64,000 nt of DNA from Heliocybe sulcata (taxonomy: Eukaryota; Basidiomycota; Agaricomycetes; Gloeophyllales; Gloeophyllaceae), in NCBI GenBank assembly GCA_004369045.1, contig ML213510.1, positions 1,150,004-1,214,003 of the forward strand, read 5' to 3'. Shown piece by piece: positions 47,690 to 59,245 of the stretch. Numbering within the stretch: the stretch's first letter is position 1; every line of letters begins with the position of its first letter. A program made the position numbers and the translations under genes. The notes beneath the pieces are model-generated. The model had not been told where the DNA came from, ran no database searches, and saw nothing but the letters and a program-made list of their open reading frames with translations.

Positions 47690-48330
47690 ACTCGTATCAT
47701 GCCATGCACAGCAGTGGCCCACTTCCACAAGTACAACAGGCGGCAGGAAATCACTCATATGGAGAAGTTCATTGCCTCAGTGGGCACGTACGTGACTTTG
47801 TCAAGTAGGCCAAGTCGGAGCAGAAGATCACCGACAAGATGGAGGCCAGTCAGAGCAGACGATCACTGACAAGATGGAGGCTGCTGGCCTGTTCGAGAAG
47901 ATCGAGACGCAGCGCCTACTCAATGTTCGCTTTGAAGGCATGCGCAAGCTCCGCTGCCAATTATCGCATTCAGTGACATTACCCTCTCATCGGGCAAGAA
48001 AGAAGACTACTAATACAAACATCGTCTTGCGGTGTCAAGTGACCATGCTGTTCACCATCTCTGCTGCCCCGGTATTGACTGCTTCGCAGCGTGGACTCCC
48101 ACATTTCCAACCCCATCACCAGTGGTGCCGGCAAGTCCACTGAGAAGTAACCGGAGACGGACATGCAAGCTTGGCGGTAGCAGCTTAGCCGGTTTGGTCT
48201 TGGGCGCACATGAAGCGGCGCCCATCTCACACCTCTCTAATGGTCTGAGAAGACTGGCAGTTGCGCAGTTGGCAATGGAGCATCCACATGTCATCTTGCT
48301 GGGTGGATCATCTATCCTCTCGTTTGATGG
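47690..48330 (+). pseudogene. ABCF/ARB1-type ATPase fragment
   Basis: Plus-strand frames give ITHMEKFIASVGTYV, QKITDKMEAAGLFEKIET, RFEGMRKL, PIIAFSDITL, GAGKST and, further on, GAHEAAPISHLSNGLRR and AQLAMEHPHVILL. In order these match the linker and second ATPase domain of ABCF proteins of the ARB1 type, which act in ribosome biogenesis: linker helices, FSD...FSYSGKKEDYL, Walker A GAGKST, signature LSDGLR and Walker B HPHILLLDEPT. The pieces lie in different frames and the LDEPTNHLD segment is lost. It is a broken copy of a host gene. Confidence 0.6.
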
Positions 48331-50569
48331 TCGGAGGCTGGGCTGGGACTGGTCTCCGGTGCTTCAGCAGAGGAGTTGTCCTCCTCATCGTCTTCCAGAA
48401 TGCTGTCGTCTGTGCGACCGTTGGCCTGTCGGCTGCGCAGAGATTGTTGGGGTGAGGGTTTTAACGCTCGGGGAACTCGTATGCGGCGCGGGTGCTCCCA
48501 TTCAGGAATCCCGGATGTGATCTTCGCAAAGCCTGAGCACTTCTGAGTCGGTACTCGGGATTTACGGTTCGTTAATAAGACCGGCACTCACCTGGCTGTC
48601 TACTCTAGCATATGCTTCGCCCGACCACCCCGTGTTCGAGCTTACAGCCCACACTTTCGATGCTGAGACATAATGAGGAACTCATGCGCTGCTCCCAGGA
48701 TGGCGTGCGACTCGGTGGGAGGATGCTAGGTTGCAACAATGGGGCTGGTGTAGGAGGGGACACAAACACCATGGCAGGCGCATCACAACAAAACATGGTA
48801 AGCCTTGAAAAATATCCGCTGTCCTCCACGAGTGCATACTTCTGTTCCTAGGCATACCGGCGCTAGTAGGCCTTGAAGACTACAAGTCTGAACACGTGTT
48901 GTAGGAAGCGGGGCGAGCGCTTCGAGCGCTTTAACTGACCTTGGTGATTTCTTACTTATATCAATAGTTCTCGTTTTCTGGATATCTTTCCATCTTTCAG
49001 AAGTCTCGGTATCGCCTTCATCTCATCTTCCTTACTTATTTGCTTAGTTATGACCTTCGTTTATATTTTCCTTACTTATTTACTTAAGGCGGCCTTCACC
49101 TCATCTTTCGTACTTTGCTACTTAGGTACTGCGGATCAATCTCTTCCTACTTGGTCTACTTCTTAGGGCCTTCGTCTCCGCCATTCTGCTTCGGTGGTCT
49201 TATTTCCTTATTCTACTTGACAGCTGTCTCCGTCAGCTCCCGGCCAATGTCTTCAGGATCTCTTAATAGGCTCTTGATGACGCGCATTCCTATCTTTGGT
49301 TAATCTTGGCTGCTTCACTACCTTATTCTGCTTGACAGGTTCCTTGCATCGAGCTTGCGTGGCGACTTATTGACTTCAATACGTATTAAATCTAACTTAG
49401 GCACTTCTGGCCGCAAAAAGACCGGAAAGAAGCCGAGAAAGTGAATTTAGCACTTTGCTGATGCAGCGTCGTAACGCCGGCTTTGTATGCTTCATCATGA
49501 GTTCCGAGGAAGAGTTTCAGACCTGAGAAACGGCTATATCACGTTCAAATCCACGTACGATTCCGTAGGAAATCCGACCATCCAATATGAATGCGGGCAC
49601 GGATCTATATGGTTGGTCATCTTTAGGATATGTGATGCAGCCCGGCCATAAGTATGCTCCATGCAATGAGTACTACGTGGCACCGGAAATGCAACGGGGG
49701 CCTGTACTTCCTGAAGAGATTCACGCAGGGCATAACTTACCTCAAGTGAGTCCAGTGGCTTATCGTGCTGCTGGGACACTGGGAAGAGAATGACTCATTG
49801 GGTGTAAAGTCAAGTCAGATCTACCGCATATAGCTTCCTCGGATAGCACCGAGGATCCTGTCGGAAAAGTACCTACGAAAAGACTGACCAGGCCGAGTCA
49901 AGCATAATCATATGTGCTATATGCACATCTCAGCATTTTTTCTCTACACCTACTAGATTATACCTTAGAGTATAATATAGCTAACAGCTTGGATTTAAAA
50001 CATATATTTGGCCGGCGCCTACTAGTATCTGTCAGCTTTTCTTCGGCTGCCCAATGGCAAAGGCTGTCTGCCAGTGAATCGGCTCAGCGATGGTGGTGTA
50101 TATAGAATATCTACACAACGAATGCTTAGCGCTTAGTTCTACCATTGATCTGATAATTAGTAGGACTTCTTTTCATAGTTCCTGGTGCCTACCCTGTTCT
50201 GGTCAGGCCAGCCTGATCAGGGTCCGTCAGCCAGCTGGTCATGGGATATAATGCATTTTCAAACCTGATCATGGTATCTCCGACAGATCACGGCGAGTCA
50301 TGTCAGGTAAGGTATTTATGATTTTTCCGACAATTGCTTAGGTGAGACAGTCGACCAAAGGTCAGAGTTGTGGCAGTAACTGGACACATACAATAGCATA
50401 GATGGTGTCCAAGGATCACGATATCTTCTAACAAACATTATACAAGCTGCACTACAAGTACATATATACAAATGCCAACTAGCATCATTCCAAACCTCCG
50501 TGCGCACCCTAGTCCGCAAGAAAGAAGTGATGTCTGCAGGACGCGCAATACCCTTCCACTGTGAATACC
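48331..50569. other. Repeat-like intergenic sequence
   Basis: No intact gene was recognised. From about 48.9 to 49.45 kb the plus strand is pyrimidine-rich, with echoes of CTTACTTATTTRCTTA and TTATTCTACTTGACAG/TTATTCTGCTTGACAG, typical of decayed repeats. A 68-codon frame at 49587-49793 has no recognisable family. At about 50.20-50.31 kb, TGATCA/TGGTCA-type half-sites recur. Confidence 0.45.
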
Positions 50570-53500
50570 CTACGTACCGCGCGGATACGACTGCAGTCCA
50601 CTGCGATCCGGAACATTTTCAAAATGTGTGCCACTTTCGGCGGCCTCGTAGTACGACGAGACCGCGGTCCCGATCGGAACGATGGGCCACCTGGGAGCGA
50701 GAGCGGACACGGGAGGTGCGTGCTCTTGCCCGCATTTTTGCATGAGAAAGTCGTTCAGCATCCGACCGTACCGGTCTGCTCAGGGTTAGCAGCCAACTCC
50801 AATGGTGCTGGAGGAGACACTTACAGGCAAGGGGGACTCGTTCGCCCATTTTTGCGATGGCGACTCTAGCAATACACAGTGAGTCTCAGACGGGACCATG
50901 CTCGCGAAGCATTCCCTACCTGATGTACGTGATTTCGTTCACCAGCGCGGGGATCTGTTCCTGTCCGTTTACCAGTATCGCAGCTTCCAGGAAGCGAGCC
51001 AAGATACGACCTGCTAGGAACCAAGCGAACTGCACCAAAGCTCAGTACCGGAACGACGCAGGGAGGACTTGGACCCACGGTAGAGAAATTATCCAGGAGC
51101 GATATATCGTAGCTCGTAGACGTCAATGCATAGACCAGATTGAGGATAGCCCTAGACGCTTCCAGTATACGGCATGCAGAGGCACAGCTGCGCTGGCCCA
51201 CTTCCGCATGGGGTTCATGAAGCAGAATAGCAGCTCTGTCAAGAAGACGCGGTGAGAAGCCACGCAATACGCCGCTAGAATCGAAACTCACGCATGGGGA
51301 ACCAAGCACACCGTATACAAATACCAATCCACACCATTATCCCCGCCGACAGGATGACTCAGATGCCTGGGCAACGACTGTCTAAACGAGGTGATGCTCC
51401 CATCCAGCTCCATGAACGCAGGTGTGGCGCGAGGATCATTGGGGTGGTGCGGATCCTCGGGCTCGCTCGCTATGGGCATCGTGGCCGGGTCGCCCGAGAA
51501 CTGTCTCGTCCGGAACCGCAGGTTGAAATTTTTCACCTTCGACAGCAGCATGACGGCTTTAACGTAAAGCGCAAACGGGTCGGTGTGCTCCTCCGGGTGC
51601 GTGACGAAGATGTCCTTGCTTTGGGCCCACTGGCGATCGTTCATCGAAACCACCGCCTACCAGGTATCGTGAGGAAAATATGTGAGAATGAGAATGAATA
51701 GACTTACGCCCTGAACAAACCTGTCGCCACGACAGGGAAGAAGCTGAGTCACATCGACATCGTCAAGACATAACGCCCAGCCATTGCCACACCCGTGCTG
51801 ACGCTCCGAGCAGTATGCAAGCCAGAAGGCATTGCGGCGGCATTCATCTTCGATGATCGTCTCCGACCGCGGCAGTAAGGATAGCGGTCTGGTAGGATTC
51901 GCGATGGTGTGGAAGGGCGGGTAGCAATTCAGCCCACATGCTACGGATATTCGCATGGCCGTCGAGGCTGCTAGGTAGACCTAGCATCGGAAGCAACATC
52001 GCTGTCAGGAATAAAATCCGGAATAAAGCAACTGTGAGATGTTTACTTCGCTCCACCTATGAAGGACGTCAGTAGTCACTTTTGAGGAGAAAGGCGTGTT
52101 AACTACCGTGCATGGGCCAAATAGAACCAGGTCAAGATGATACGAGCTAACAGAGTCTATGAGACCGGATATCAGGCGACTACAGCAGCCACGCGCAGAT
52201 ACCTTGTAGGACTTCAAACAAGTTTTCGCCCATACTCCATTGCTCGTCGCACGAGTCCCTCGCGAGATCGGCTTGGACGTCCGCAAACGTATCAGGCCGC
52301 CCTTGCTTCGCTTTATGCCTTCTTCTGAACAATTCATCTGACACTACCTCAGTGCCGGCCCACAAGACAGAGACATTACGATATAACCACCTGGTGGCTC
52401 CTCGGGGTTCAGCCGAGGGGGCGATGTGACCGCTGCGGTATAGAGGCTCGCGAGCGCACAAATAGCATGCAGGATGGCGACGTTCGGGAACTTGAGGTGG
52501 TTGGGTGGCAGGTTGAGTGACGCCATAAACGTCGCTGCGTGGAAGAGCCTGGTCGAATGCGGATGGAAAGCGAAAAACGCATCGACCCTGGGGCGAGTTA
52601 GCACGTCACTCTGGATATCTCTCAGCAGAGACTCACAGATGGCGTACGAGTTCGGGTTTAGGAAGCTTCGACGACCAAGATGACCAGACTAATCCGAGCC
52701 CATCGCTCCCACTCGCAGGACTACTCTTATTCGACACGCCGAAACCGGTCGGAGAGACTGAATCGATCCGTGCTTCGAAAGGCGGTGGCATGTGGTTCGG
52801 GTACGCAGACCCTGGCCCATCGGCCTGAGGGGTAGGATACGCTTGCGCAGCAAAGTTATAGTCCGAAAACGTTCCCATGGTCGAGCCTGCCATGACGCCG
52901 CCCCAGTCGGACGTGTCCGAGCTCGAGGCCGACTGGCGGTAGTGCCGGTTGGGGTTCGCGTGCTGTGCAGGGAAATAGGAGGTGCCTTGAGCTGCTTCTT
53001 GCTGGTCTTTCTGCCGCAGGAGAGACTCTAGTTCATCTGTCAGTGTGGCATGATTATCAGTAGCTCGGAGAGCAGTGGGACATGACCAACTGATCCTATT
53101 CTCGAGCCTCTCATAGCGACTCTTCGGCCCATCCGGCGTCGATGCAGGTGTCTCTGGGACTATATGCAGTCGTTTCGACTTGCGTTGAACTCATCGACAG
53201 TACGCGACTCACTCTCATCGTACGTGCACTCCGGTAAAGGCGGTACCTCCACGCCCGCAGGCGCATGGCTCACCGCATGCGCATGGGACCGCACACACGT
53301 CGAGCACGCCGGCCTCTTTGCATCGCTATGCGCAGGATCGTCAGTGACCTTGGGCGCCTAGCGCACACTGGCACCCACCATTTCTAGGGACCCGGGCATC
53401 GGTCAGTCAGCTATCCACCGAACAAACAAGTTCGGCCTGCTCACCAGCTTCCGTCGCCGACACTGATGGCACGCCTACGAAAGAAAGCCGGTGAATTCCA

Positions 53501-53594
53501 TGCACCCGGACGCGGTCTGAATCCATACTTGGTTCCTCTTCAGCACGTTCGGGTTTTCCTTACTCGACGACCCTTCAGACGGCACCTTGGGCAT
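50570..53594 (-). CDS. Zn(II)2Cys6 fungal transcription factor
   Basis: A nuclear DNA-binding regulator. The ATG at 53592-53594 opens MPKVPSEGSSSKENP. Then CHQCRRRKLKC, RPACSTCVRSH and PECTYDE form the six-cysteine zinc cluster. First exons: 53529-53594, 53445-53474, 53379-53383, 53213-53325, with the next starting at 53159. The third exon is only 5 nt (AAATG) and supplies Lys and two bases of the third Cys codon. A short coiled coil follows (NELESLLRQKDQQ), then Ser/Pro-rich linker, then the fungal_trans (PF04082-type) domain: FHPHSTRLFHAATFMASL, AILHAICALASLYTAAVT, RISVACGLNCYPPF, ETIIEDECRRNAFWLAYCSE and LLPCRGDRF. The C-terminal exons run through EVGQRSCASACRILEASRAI to a stop at 50570. 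Not every C-terminal junction was fixed. Its target genes are unknown. Confidence 0.85.
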
Positions 53595-54065
53595 GGCGGA
53601 CGTTGCACGAAGTCAGGCTCGCTGGAGATGGCGGTCTACGATGAACCTCTCCCACCAGTCAGAACGAAATGCAATATCGTGGCCCCAGATGGAAGGACAC
53701 AGCGTGAGCCATCATGATCAATTGTATAGTAAGCGCTGCAAACCTAACACGGCCACCGCAATTCCCGCACAAGATGCATTCGACATCTTCCATACCGGCA
53801 TTTCAATGGCGGTCTTAAGTTTATCACCCGATCTCCGGGTACTATGGCGTAGTGCATATGCAGTCTGAATATCCATTCTATTGGCAGGCCACGCTGAACG
53901 CGGAAGATAACATGTGAAACTAAATAGAGGACAGTAACTGTAACAAGTCGACTGAGTAATCGTTCGCTCGCATTCGCACCACTCTGCAAGAAGATGTCAG
54001 AAGAGAAGGCTTGGCTTAGATCGAAGGGCTCACCTCTATATAATACGGCCCCACTTTTGTTGTGC
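53595..54065. other. Gap between the transcription factor and the phosphate carrier gene
   Basis: 471 nt with the transcription-factor promoter and the 3' end of the carrier gene. No gene signal was seen. Confidence 0.4.
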
Positions 54066-55347
54066 TTACTTGCCACCAGTAGTACCCATACCCATACCGC
54101 TCTTGAAGCTGTCGTAGATCCACCATTGGAAGCCAGTAAGGGTACCTGCGGAGACCATCAGCGACGATAGAATTCGAAGCAGTGCCGCCACGTACCGATC
54201 ATAATAATACGTGTACCAAGACCCTTGGTCGCAAGCGTCATCAGACCGGTCTCGGACGCAATCTGGCCGACGCCCTTGCCCTTGTTGCCAGGCTTGCCCA
54301 TGAGCGAGACGAGTGTGTCGGCGGGGTGAGAGACGATGGCGCAGATGACACCAGCAAGGTAACCGGAGGCGAACGTAACACCGAGCTGTGTGCCCTTCGA
54401 ATACGTGTCCTTGGGCGCCGTGAACACGTGCGTGTAGAACATCTTGACGATACCCTCGAAGAAGAAGAACTTGGCCATGGTATACGGGATCTGCGGGGCT
54501 CGTTAACACATGGATCATGGTACAAGCCGCATATACGCACCTGACGGGACCACAGAGGAACGAGCGAACCGAAGGGATAGCGGGTATCGGCGGCGGTCGC
54601 GCTCATCCTGGAGAGAGCAGCACCCATGGGAATGGGGAAGGTACCAGCGGGGCTTGTCTGGATCTTGACCTTGGTCATCTCGAGCGGGCAGAGGGCGATG
54701 TCGGCGAAGAACTCGGCAGACGCAGAACCAGCGAGCCAGATGGCGGGCTTGTACTTCTCAGAGGCCTCCTCACCCGCCAAGTTCATGTACATATCCTTGA
54801 AAACCTCGTAGAGACCATACTTGAACATGCCCTGTAACGAGTAGCCGACAAAGGTGGGGCCGAAGCCTTTCCAGATGGCAGAGGAACCCTCCTCCTTCAT
54901 GATGAGCGAAATTCCGGATACGAGACCCTTGTATTTGCCAGGGTTGACCTACAGGTGACATGAGAATTGGGCTGCACGATTGACCGATTACCAGCTCACC
55001 TGCATGTTACATTTCGTGACATCGAGAGGGGTAATACCGGCGTGCGTGAAACCGCACGCCAGAGCACCACCAAGCATACATTTGGAGTAGTAGGAGGTAT
55101 CGTGGGGGACAGGGCCCGCATACCTGCAAGATGCTGGTCAATACGTGGTTATCGCCCATGGCAGTTGGGTCCCCAAGGCAAAATTTCCTCGCCACCGTGA
55201 CCTCTCCAACGCCAAACCTCGCACTTCCATCGCCTCCCTCAAGAAGGACCCCTCTTTTGACATACTTTCCTCCGTATCTCGCGCCAGAATGCCTAGGAAC
55301 GCCACGACTCACCTGGCATTCCACTTTCCGCTGTACGGCGTCGTCAT
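54066..55347 (-). CDS. MIR1: Mitochondrial phosphate carrier
   Basis: Imports phosphate with a proton across the mitochondrial inner membrane to feed ATP synthesis. Exons, 3' to 5': 54066-54145, 54196-54490, 54541-54948, 55000-55123, 55313-55347, giving 313 aa, the normal carrier length. The three mitochondrial-carrier signatures are seen: PLDVTKCNMQ, PLEMTKVKIQ and HPADTLVSL. HDTSYYSKCMLGGALACGFTHAGITPLD and GFTVGYSLQG-like segments are specific to the phosphate carrier subfamily. The end is TLTGFQWWIYDSFK. The first intron is 189 nt, longer than the others, and joins MTTPYSGKWNAR to YAGPVPHDTS. High conservation makes the call secure. Confidence 0.95.
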
Positions 55348-55785
55348 TATGATTATCGTCTAAGTCTAGTGCTTGACTGGATAACCTGTCCAGAAGCTCG
55401 GGCGGCGCGGGGCTCGACCAGGAGGGAGAATGTGGGAGAAACCAGTGCGTTGTCGCTGCAGTAAAATATCCGGCTCGGGTCGGCAAACGCCCCCCAGGTC
55501 GTTCCGGGCTCTGCCGACCCACATGCGTCAGTACCTCGGCAGGCGTCTTTTCTGCGTCAGCACCGTGCGCGAAGGCGAGGACGTGTCTTTTATTGCTCCT
55601 TCATCGGCGTGCCTCATGTTCCGACGCAACTCGCATTGAATGGCTCATACAAACGCTGTGCACGGAAACACTCGATACGGTCATCCCACGCGGAGGCAGC
55701 GGGTCTACTAATCTAGGCCGACTAAGCGTTTACTCATCCCACCTCATATTTGAGTACAGCCTGAACGGTGGGTTACTACTCTCGA
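55348..55785. promoter_or_regulatory. Divergent promoter between MIR1 and RIB3
   Basis: 438 nt separate the two divergent start codons. The central part is GC-rich (CCCCCCAGG tract near 55.49 kb). No recognised operator. Confidence 0.4.
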
Positions 55786-56592
55786 ATGGCCCCGACAGCC
55801 TTGCACACTCTCAACGGAACGCGGAAGATGGCTCCGGACGGAAAGACGCACGGCAGACCCGTGCAAGTAAAGGACGTACCGGAACGGACTTCATTCGCCT
55901 TCGACAGCATGGAGGAAGCAATTGCGGCGTTTCGTCGGGGCGAGTTCCTGGTGGTCATGGACGATGAGAACAGGGAGAATGAGGGCGATCTCATTATTGC
56001 CGCAAGCGAGTGTACGACGGAAAAGATGGCTTGGATGATCAAGCATACCAGGTCCGTCTGATTCCCTCCTAAATATGAGAGGAATTTTGAAATGCTTTGC
56101 AGTGGCTACATTTGCATCGGGATGCCTGGAAAACGCCTCGAAGAACTCGGCATTCCGATGATGGTCCCCCAGAACGAAGAACGCCATCGAACAGCCTACA
56201 CCGTCACCGTCGACTACAAGTTCGGCACGACAACCGGCATATCTGCCCACGACCGCGCCCTCACCGGACGAGCTCTCGCCTCTCCCTCGTCCACACCGCA
56301 AGACTTCACCCGTCCCGGCCACTTGGTGCCTTTACGAGCTCGCTCGGGGGGCGTGCTGACCCGGAAAGGACACACCGAGGCCAGCGTCGACTTGTGTAGG
56401 CTCGCTGGCCTCCCGGAGGCGGGGCTGTTGTGCGAGCTTGTGAACGACGATGAGGAGGGGAGCATGGCGAGGCGGGACGATTGTCGGCGCTTTGCGGACC
56501 GATGGGGGATCAAGATGATTAGCGTGGAGATGCTGGCCGAATGGAGAAGAACGCATGCAATCGACGGGATCGGAAATGACAATGTTCCGTAA
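55786..56592 (+). CDS. RIB3: 3,4-dihydroxy-2-butanone 4-phosphate synthase
   Basis: Converts ribulose 5-phosphate to 3,4-dihydroxy-2-butanone 4-phosphate plus formate, a branch of riboflavin synthesis in the cytosol. Exons 55786-56051 and 56103-56592 give 251 aa. Catalytic and substrate-binding motifs are clear: [18 protein letters not shown] (acidic metal and substrate loop), [50 protein letters not shown] (catalytic His and the conserved HTEA). The C-terminus ends in [10 protein letters not shown]. It is the stand-alone fungal form, without a GTP cyclohydrolase II domain. The intron donor is GTCCGT. The ATG at 55786 is chosen over an upstream GTG-led extension. Confidence 0.96.
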
Positions 56593-57011
56593 TACATTGG
56601 GTTTGGCGGAGGGTATGGATTCTTGTTTGATTACTACTATCATTATTATCAGTTTTGTTCAACCAGGACTCGCAAATGAATAATCTCTGTGGTGCTACGC
56701 TCGCATGCCTGCTGGTGTTCTTGCTTGTCGCCCGCTTCTGCGTCACCTGTATCGTTTCGTCATCCGCCCTACCAAAAGCAACAGCGAGGACAACGGAAGG
56801 CACTCGTACAGGTATTTCCCCAGCAGTTCCTCCGATACCGGTCAGAGTCACAACTGTATAACATTCAAAACTACACGTCCACCCGCACTTACATTCAATA
56901 TATCTCGAAGCTATCAGCACGTCGTTGAACAAAATTTATCAAGTAAGCAGCGGAAAACAGAAATCGGCAAAGCCATCACTCGCCATCAAACGGCACGCAC
57001 TCTACTCACTC
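56593..57011. other. Convergent gap between RIB3 and the DUF262 gene
   Basis: 419 nt with both 3' ends; AT content is raised and no coding signal is seen. Confidence 0.45.
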
Positions 57012-58656
57012 TCACGGCCGCGCACGGCGACTGCTTTGACTCTCAAGTCTCCTCTTAGATGGTTGAGCGTCCAGCTCAGCATAATTAGTGGGGTCATCCT
57101 CATCATCGTCCTCTTCAAGATAGTATTTCCTTTTCTTTCCGGCGGTAGAACGACGTGGGCGCCCACGACTTGCCGGAGACGACGCAAGAATCGACTCAGC
57201 TACCTGCCCCGCTTCATTCGCATCGTCCATCTGCTTGTCAATGAAGTGCCAAAGCGCCTTCACGACCTTGGTGTTATTTCTGACGTCCACGAACCTTTTG
57301 CGCAGGAACGTGCGCAGGCCGTATATGTTGTCAGAGTGCTGCTCATCCGATATATTCGGAATCAGGTAAAGCATCACTCCTATCCAAGCGCTGGGGTGAG
57401 CACGGCAAGAACAGGGTGCACCTCGAGCCACGCACCGATGAAGATGAACTCCACAGGCGCCACGCGCGGATGCGGCTTCCTGAACCCCTTGCCCAATCGT
57501 GCGTGCCGTGCAATTCGCAGCATAGTTGCCAATACCTTCTCCACTCTTTTCTTAAAGGCCTCCCTCGGGGGCTCGCCGCCCTCCAGCCATCCCGCGATCT
57601 TTTTGGAGGTCGGCACAGTCTGGTTCGGCCAGTCCTCGCAGAGGTATACGAACTGCGCGATGTTTTGGAAATCGCGCCCGCGCTGGATGTCCCAGTCGAG
57701 GATGGTCGCGAGCCCGTGTGTGTCGGACAGCACCCACTTTTCTTGGAGGCTCGAGATCCAGGTAGCGCGGGGCGAGGAGATGGCTTGCATTTTCTCTGAC
57801 AGAGGTGAGTCGGTATGAGTATAAGAAGCATCGTTGACTTGAGGGAAGGGTGGATGAGCGTACCTGCTACTGTCAGTGCCATGCCTAGTTGGACCCTTTG
57901 GAATATCTCGCGTTCTATCTCAGGTGCGAGGCTATCGTATATCACTGTGCGCGTATGCCTGACTGGGCATTAGAGGCCAGGATTACATCGGACTCACCAC
58001 ATGTCATTTGCTTTGACTCAAAGAGACGTTTCAGGTCGTTAGGGACTTCAAGTCGTTGTGCGCGTAGACTCTGTGGACAGGTGTACCAGAAACACTTGCC
58101 AGTCAGAGAGTCTCTGTGCGGAATCTATGCCCCGGTGCATTAGCCTTGTACTGCACCGGCTTGTGGGACGGTATCACCTGGCCGTCGATGAACTTCTGAA
58201 TTGACGTGAGGCGCTGTTTCCCGTCAACGCAAGTGCGTACATTTTCATCCTCCTCGTCTCTCGTCACCATGAACACGATGGGTGGGACGTAGAAATCGCG
58301 GAAGATCGAATCAATGAGGCGCATTTGTTTGTTCTCCGGCCAGACCACGTCTTCCACGACGCGTCAGGTGGCTGTAAGCAATCCACGTTCAAAGCTGAAC
58401 TTACCGCGTTGGTAGGGCGGATTGAGGTCAATTAGGCCGTCGTGTATCATAGCTGTATCCAGGAACCTCAGGCTTGGCTTGACACAAGGGAAAATGTGTA
58501 CTGCTCACTGTGGAGCTCCTTCGTCGTGAGTTCCTTCTTTTCTGCAGGCTGCAGCGGGTCCCGAATCTTCATGACCAGCGGGTTCTCGTCCTCTGCCTCG
58601 TCCCACTCGTCCTCTGCCTCACCAGCACCCTGCACCTGTGGCTCTATCTCACTCAT
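57012..58656 (-). CDS. DUF262 (ParB/GmrSD N-terminal-like) domain protein
   Basis: In bacteria DUF262 forms the NTP-dependent N-terminal part of GmrSD-type nucleases; the role of the fungal proteins is unknown. From MSEIEPQVQGAGEAEDEWDE the frame runs to DPLQPAEKKELTTKELH. It then joins TMIHDGLIDLNPPYQR (the conserved DLNPxYQR), DVVWPENKQMRLIDSIFRDFYVPPIVF, CVDGKQRLTSIQKFIDG (the family's DGKQR motif), and EREIFQRVQLGMALT. An ordinary helical region follows (WDIQRGRDFQNIAQFVY, ATMLRIARHARLGKG). The C-terminal tail, ending KRRLESQSSRRARP, is acidic then basic and may bind nucleic acid or target the nucleus. An intron after FIFIG joins VMLYLIPNISD. No HNH or other nuclease domain is visible downstream, so nuclease activity cannot be assumed. 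Confidence 0.8.
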
Positions 58657-59245
58657 GTAGATGCAGCAGCTAGGCAGTAAAGTGGAGTCTGGGTGTTCAA
58701 CCGACTTCAAATTATAATTACGCGACGCCTTGTGAACCTAACGTAAAGCAGCCCCCCGTTGATCCGGCGTTAGCGGTGCTATAACCGATGATACACGAAA
58801 GTACCGAGTCTCGCCGCGATTATACACCGTCGCACGGCTGCATTGCAATTCTGTAACAGGCAGAGATGCAGAGGGGGCAAGCCAGAGCCAGAGCTGAGTC
58901 TTCAGAAGTAGCAGGAGCGTTCTAATAAGCGGCAATCAAAATACGAATATCCCGAGGGCATTTAGAGATAACTTACTAGTGTTTCTGGATTCTGATGGCG
59001 AAGGAACCATGCCTCAAAGACGTCGGTCCAGGGAGAAGGCCGCATCACGGCATACCTCACAGGCCACATGGAGTACATAGCCGCAATCAGCTGGCAATGG
59101 TAAGCTTCTGACCACGTGAGATCATCTACAGAGCATCTAATTATAAGTCTTACGCGCTTATTCAATGGGTCGAAAGCATCATCAATTCGTCAAAACATTA
59201 CAGGGACAGTATACAGTTGTTGTGTGAGGCTACATACTCTCGCCC
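58657..59245. other. Gap between the DUF262 gene and the M35 protease gene
   Basis: About 590 nt: promoter of the DUF262 gene and 3' flank of the protease gene. Short frames are present but none shows conserved sequence. Confidence 0.4.

Noticed and set aside
38970-50000. A Helitron as the carrier of the gene fragments
   Set aside because: No Rep/helicase sequence and no convincing CTRR end with a short hairpin was found; capture by some element is kept as an inference only.
55007-55522. 171-codon minus-strand frame overlapping the carrier gene
   Set aside because: It runs through the first intron and out of frame with the conserved carrier exons; the spliced model fits the family far better.
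58738-59165. Two short minus-strand frames between the DUF262 and M35 genes
   Set aside because: No conserved residues and no starts or splice sites that make a sensible gene.
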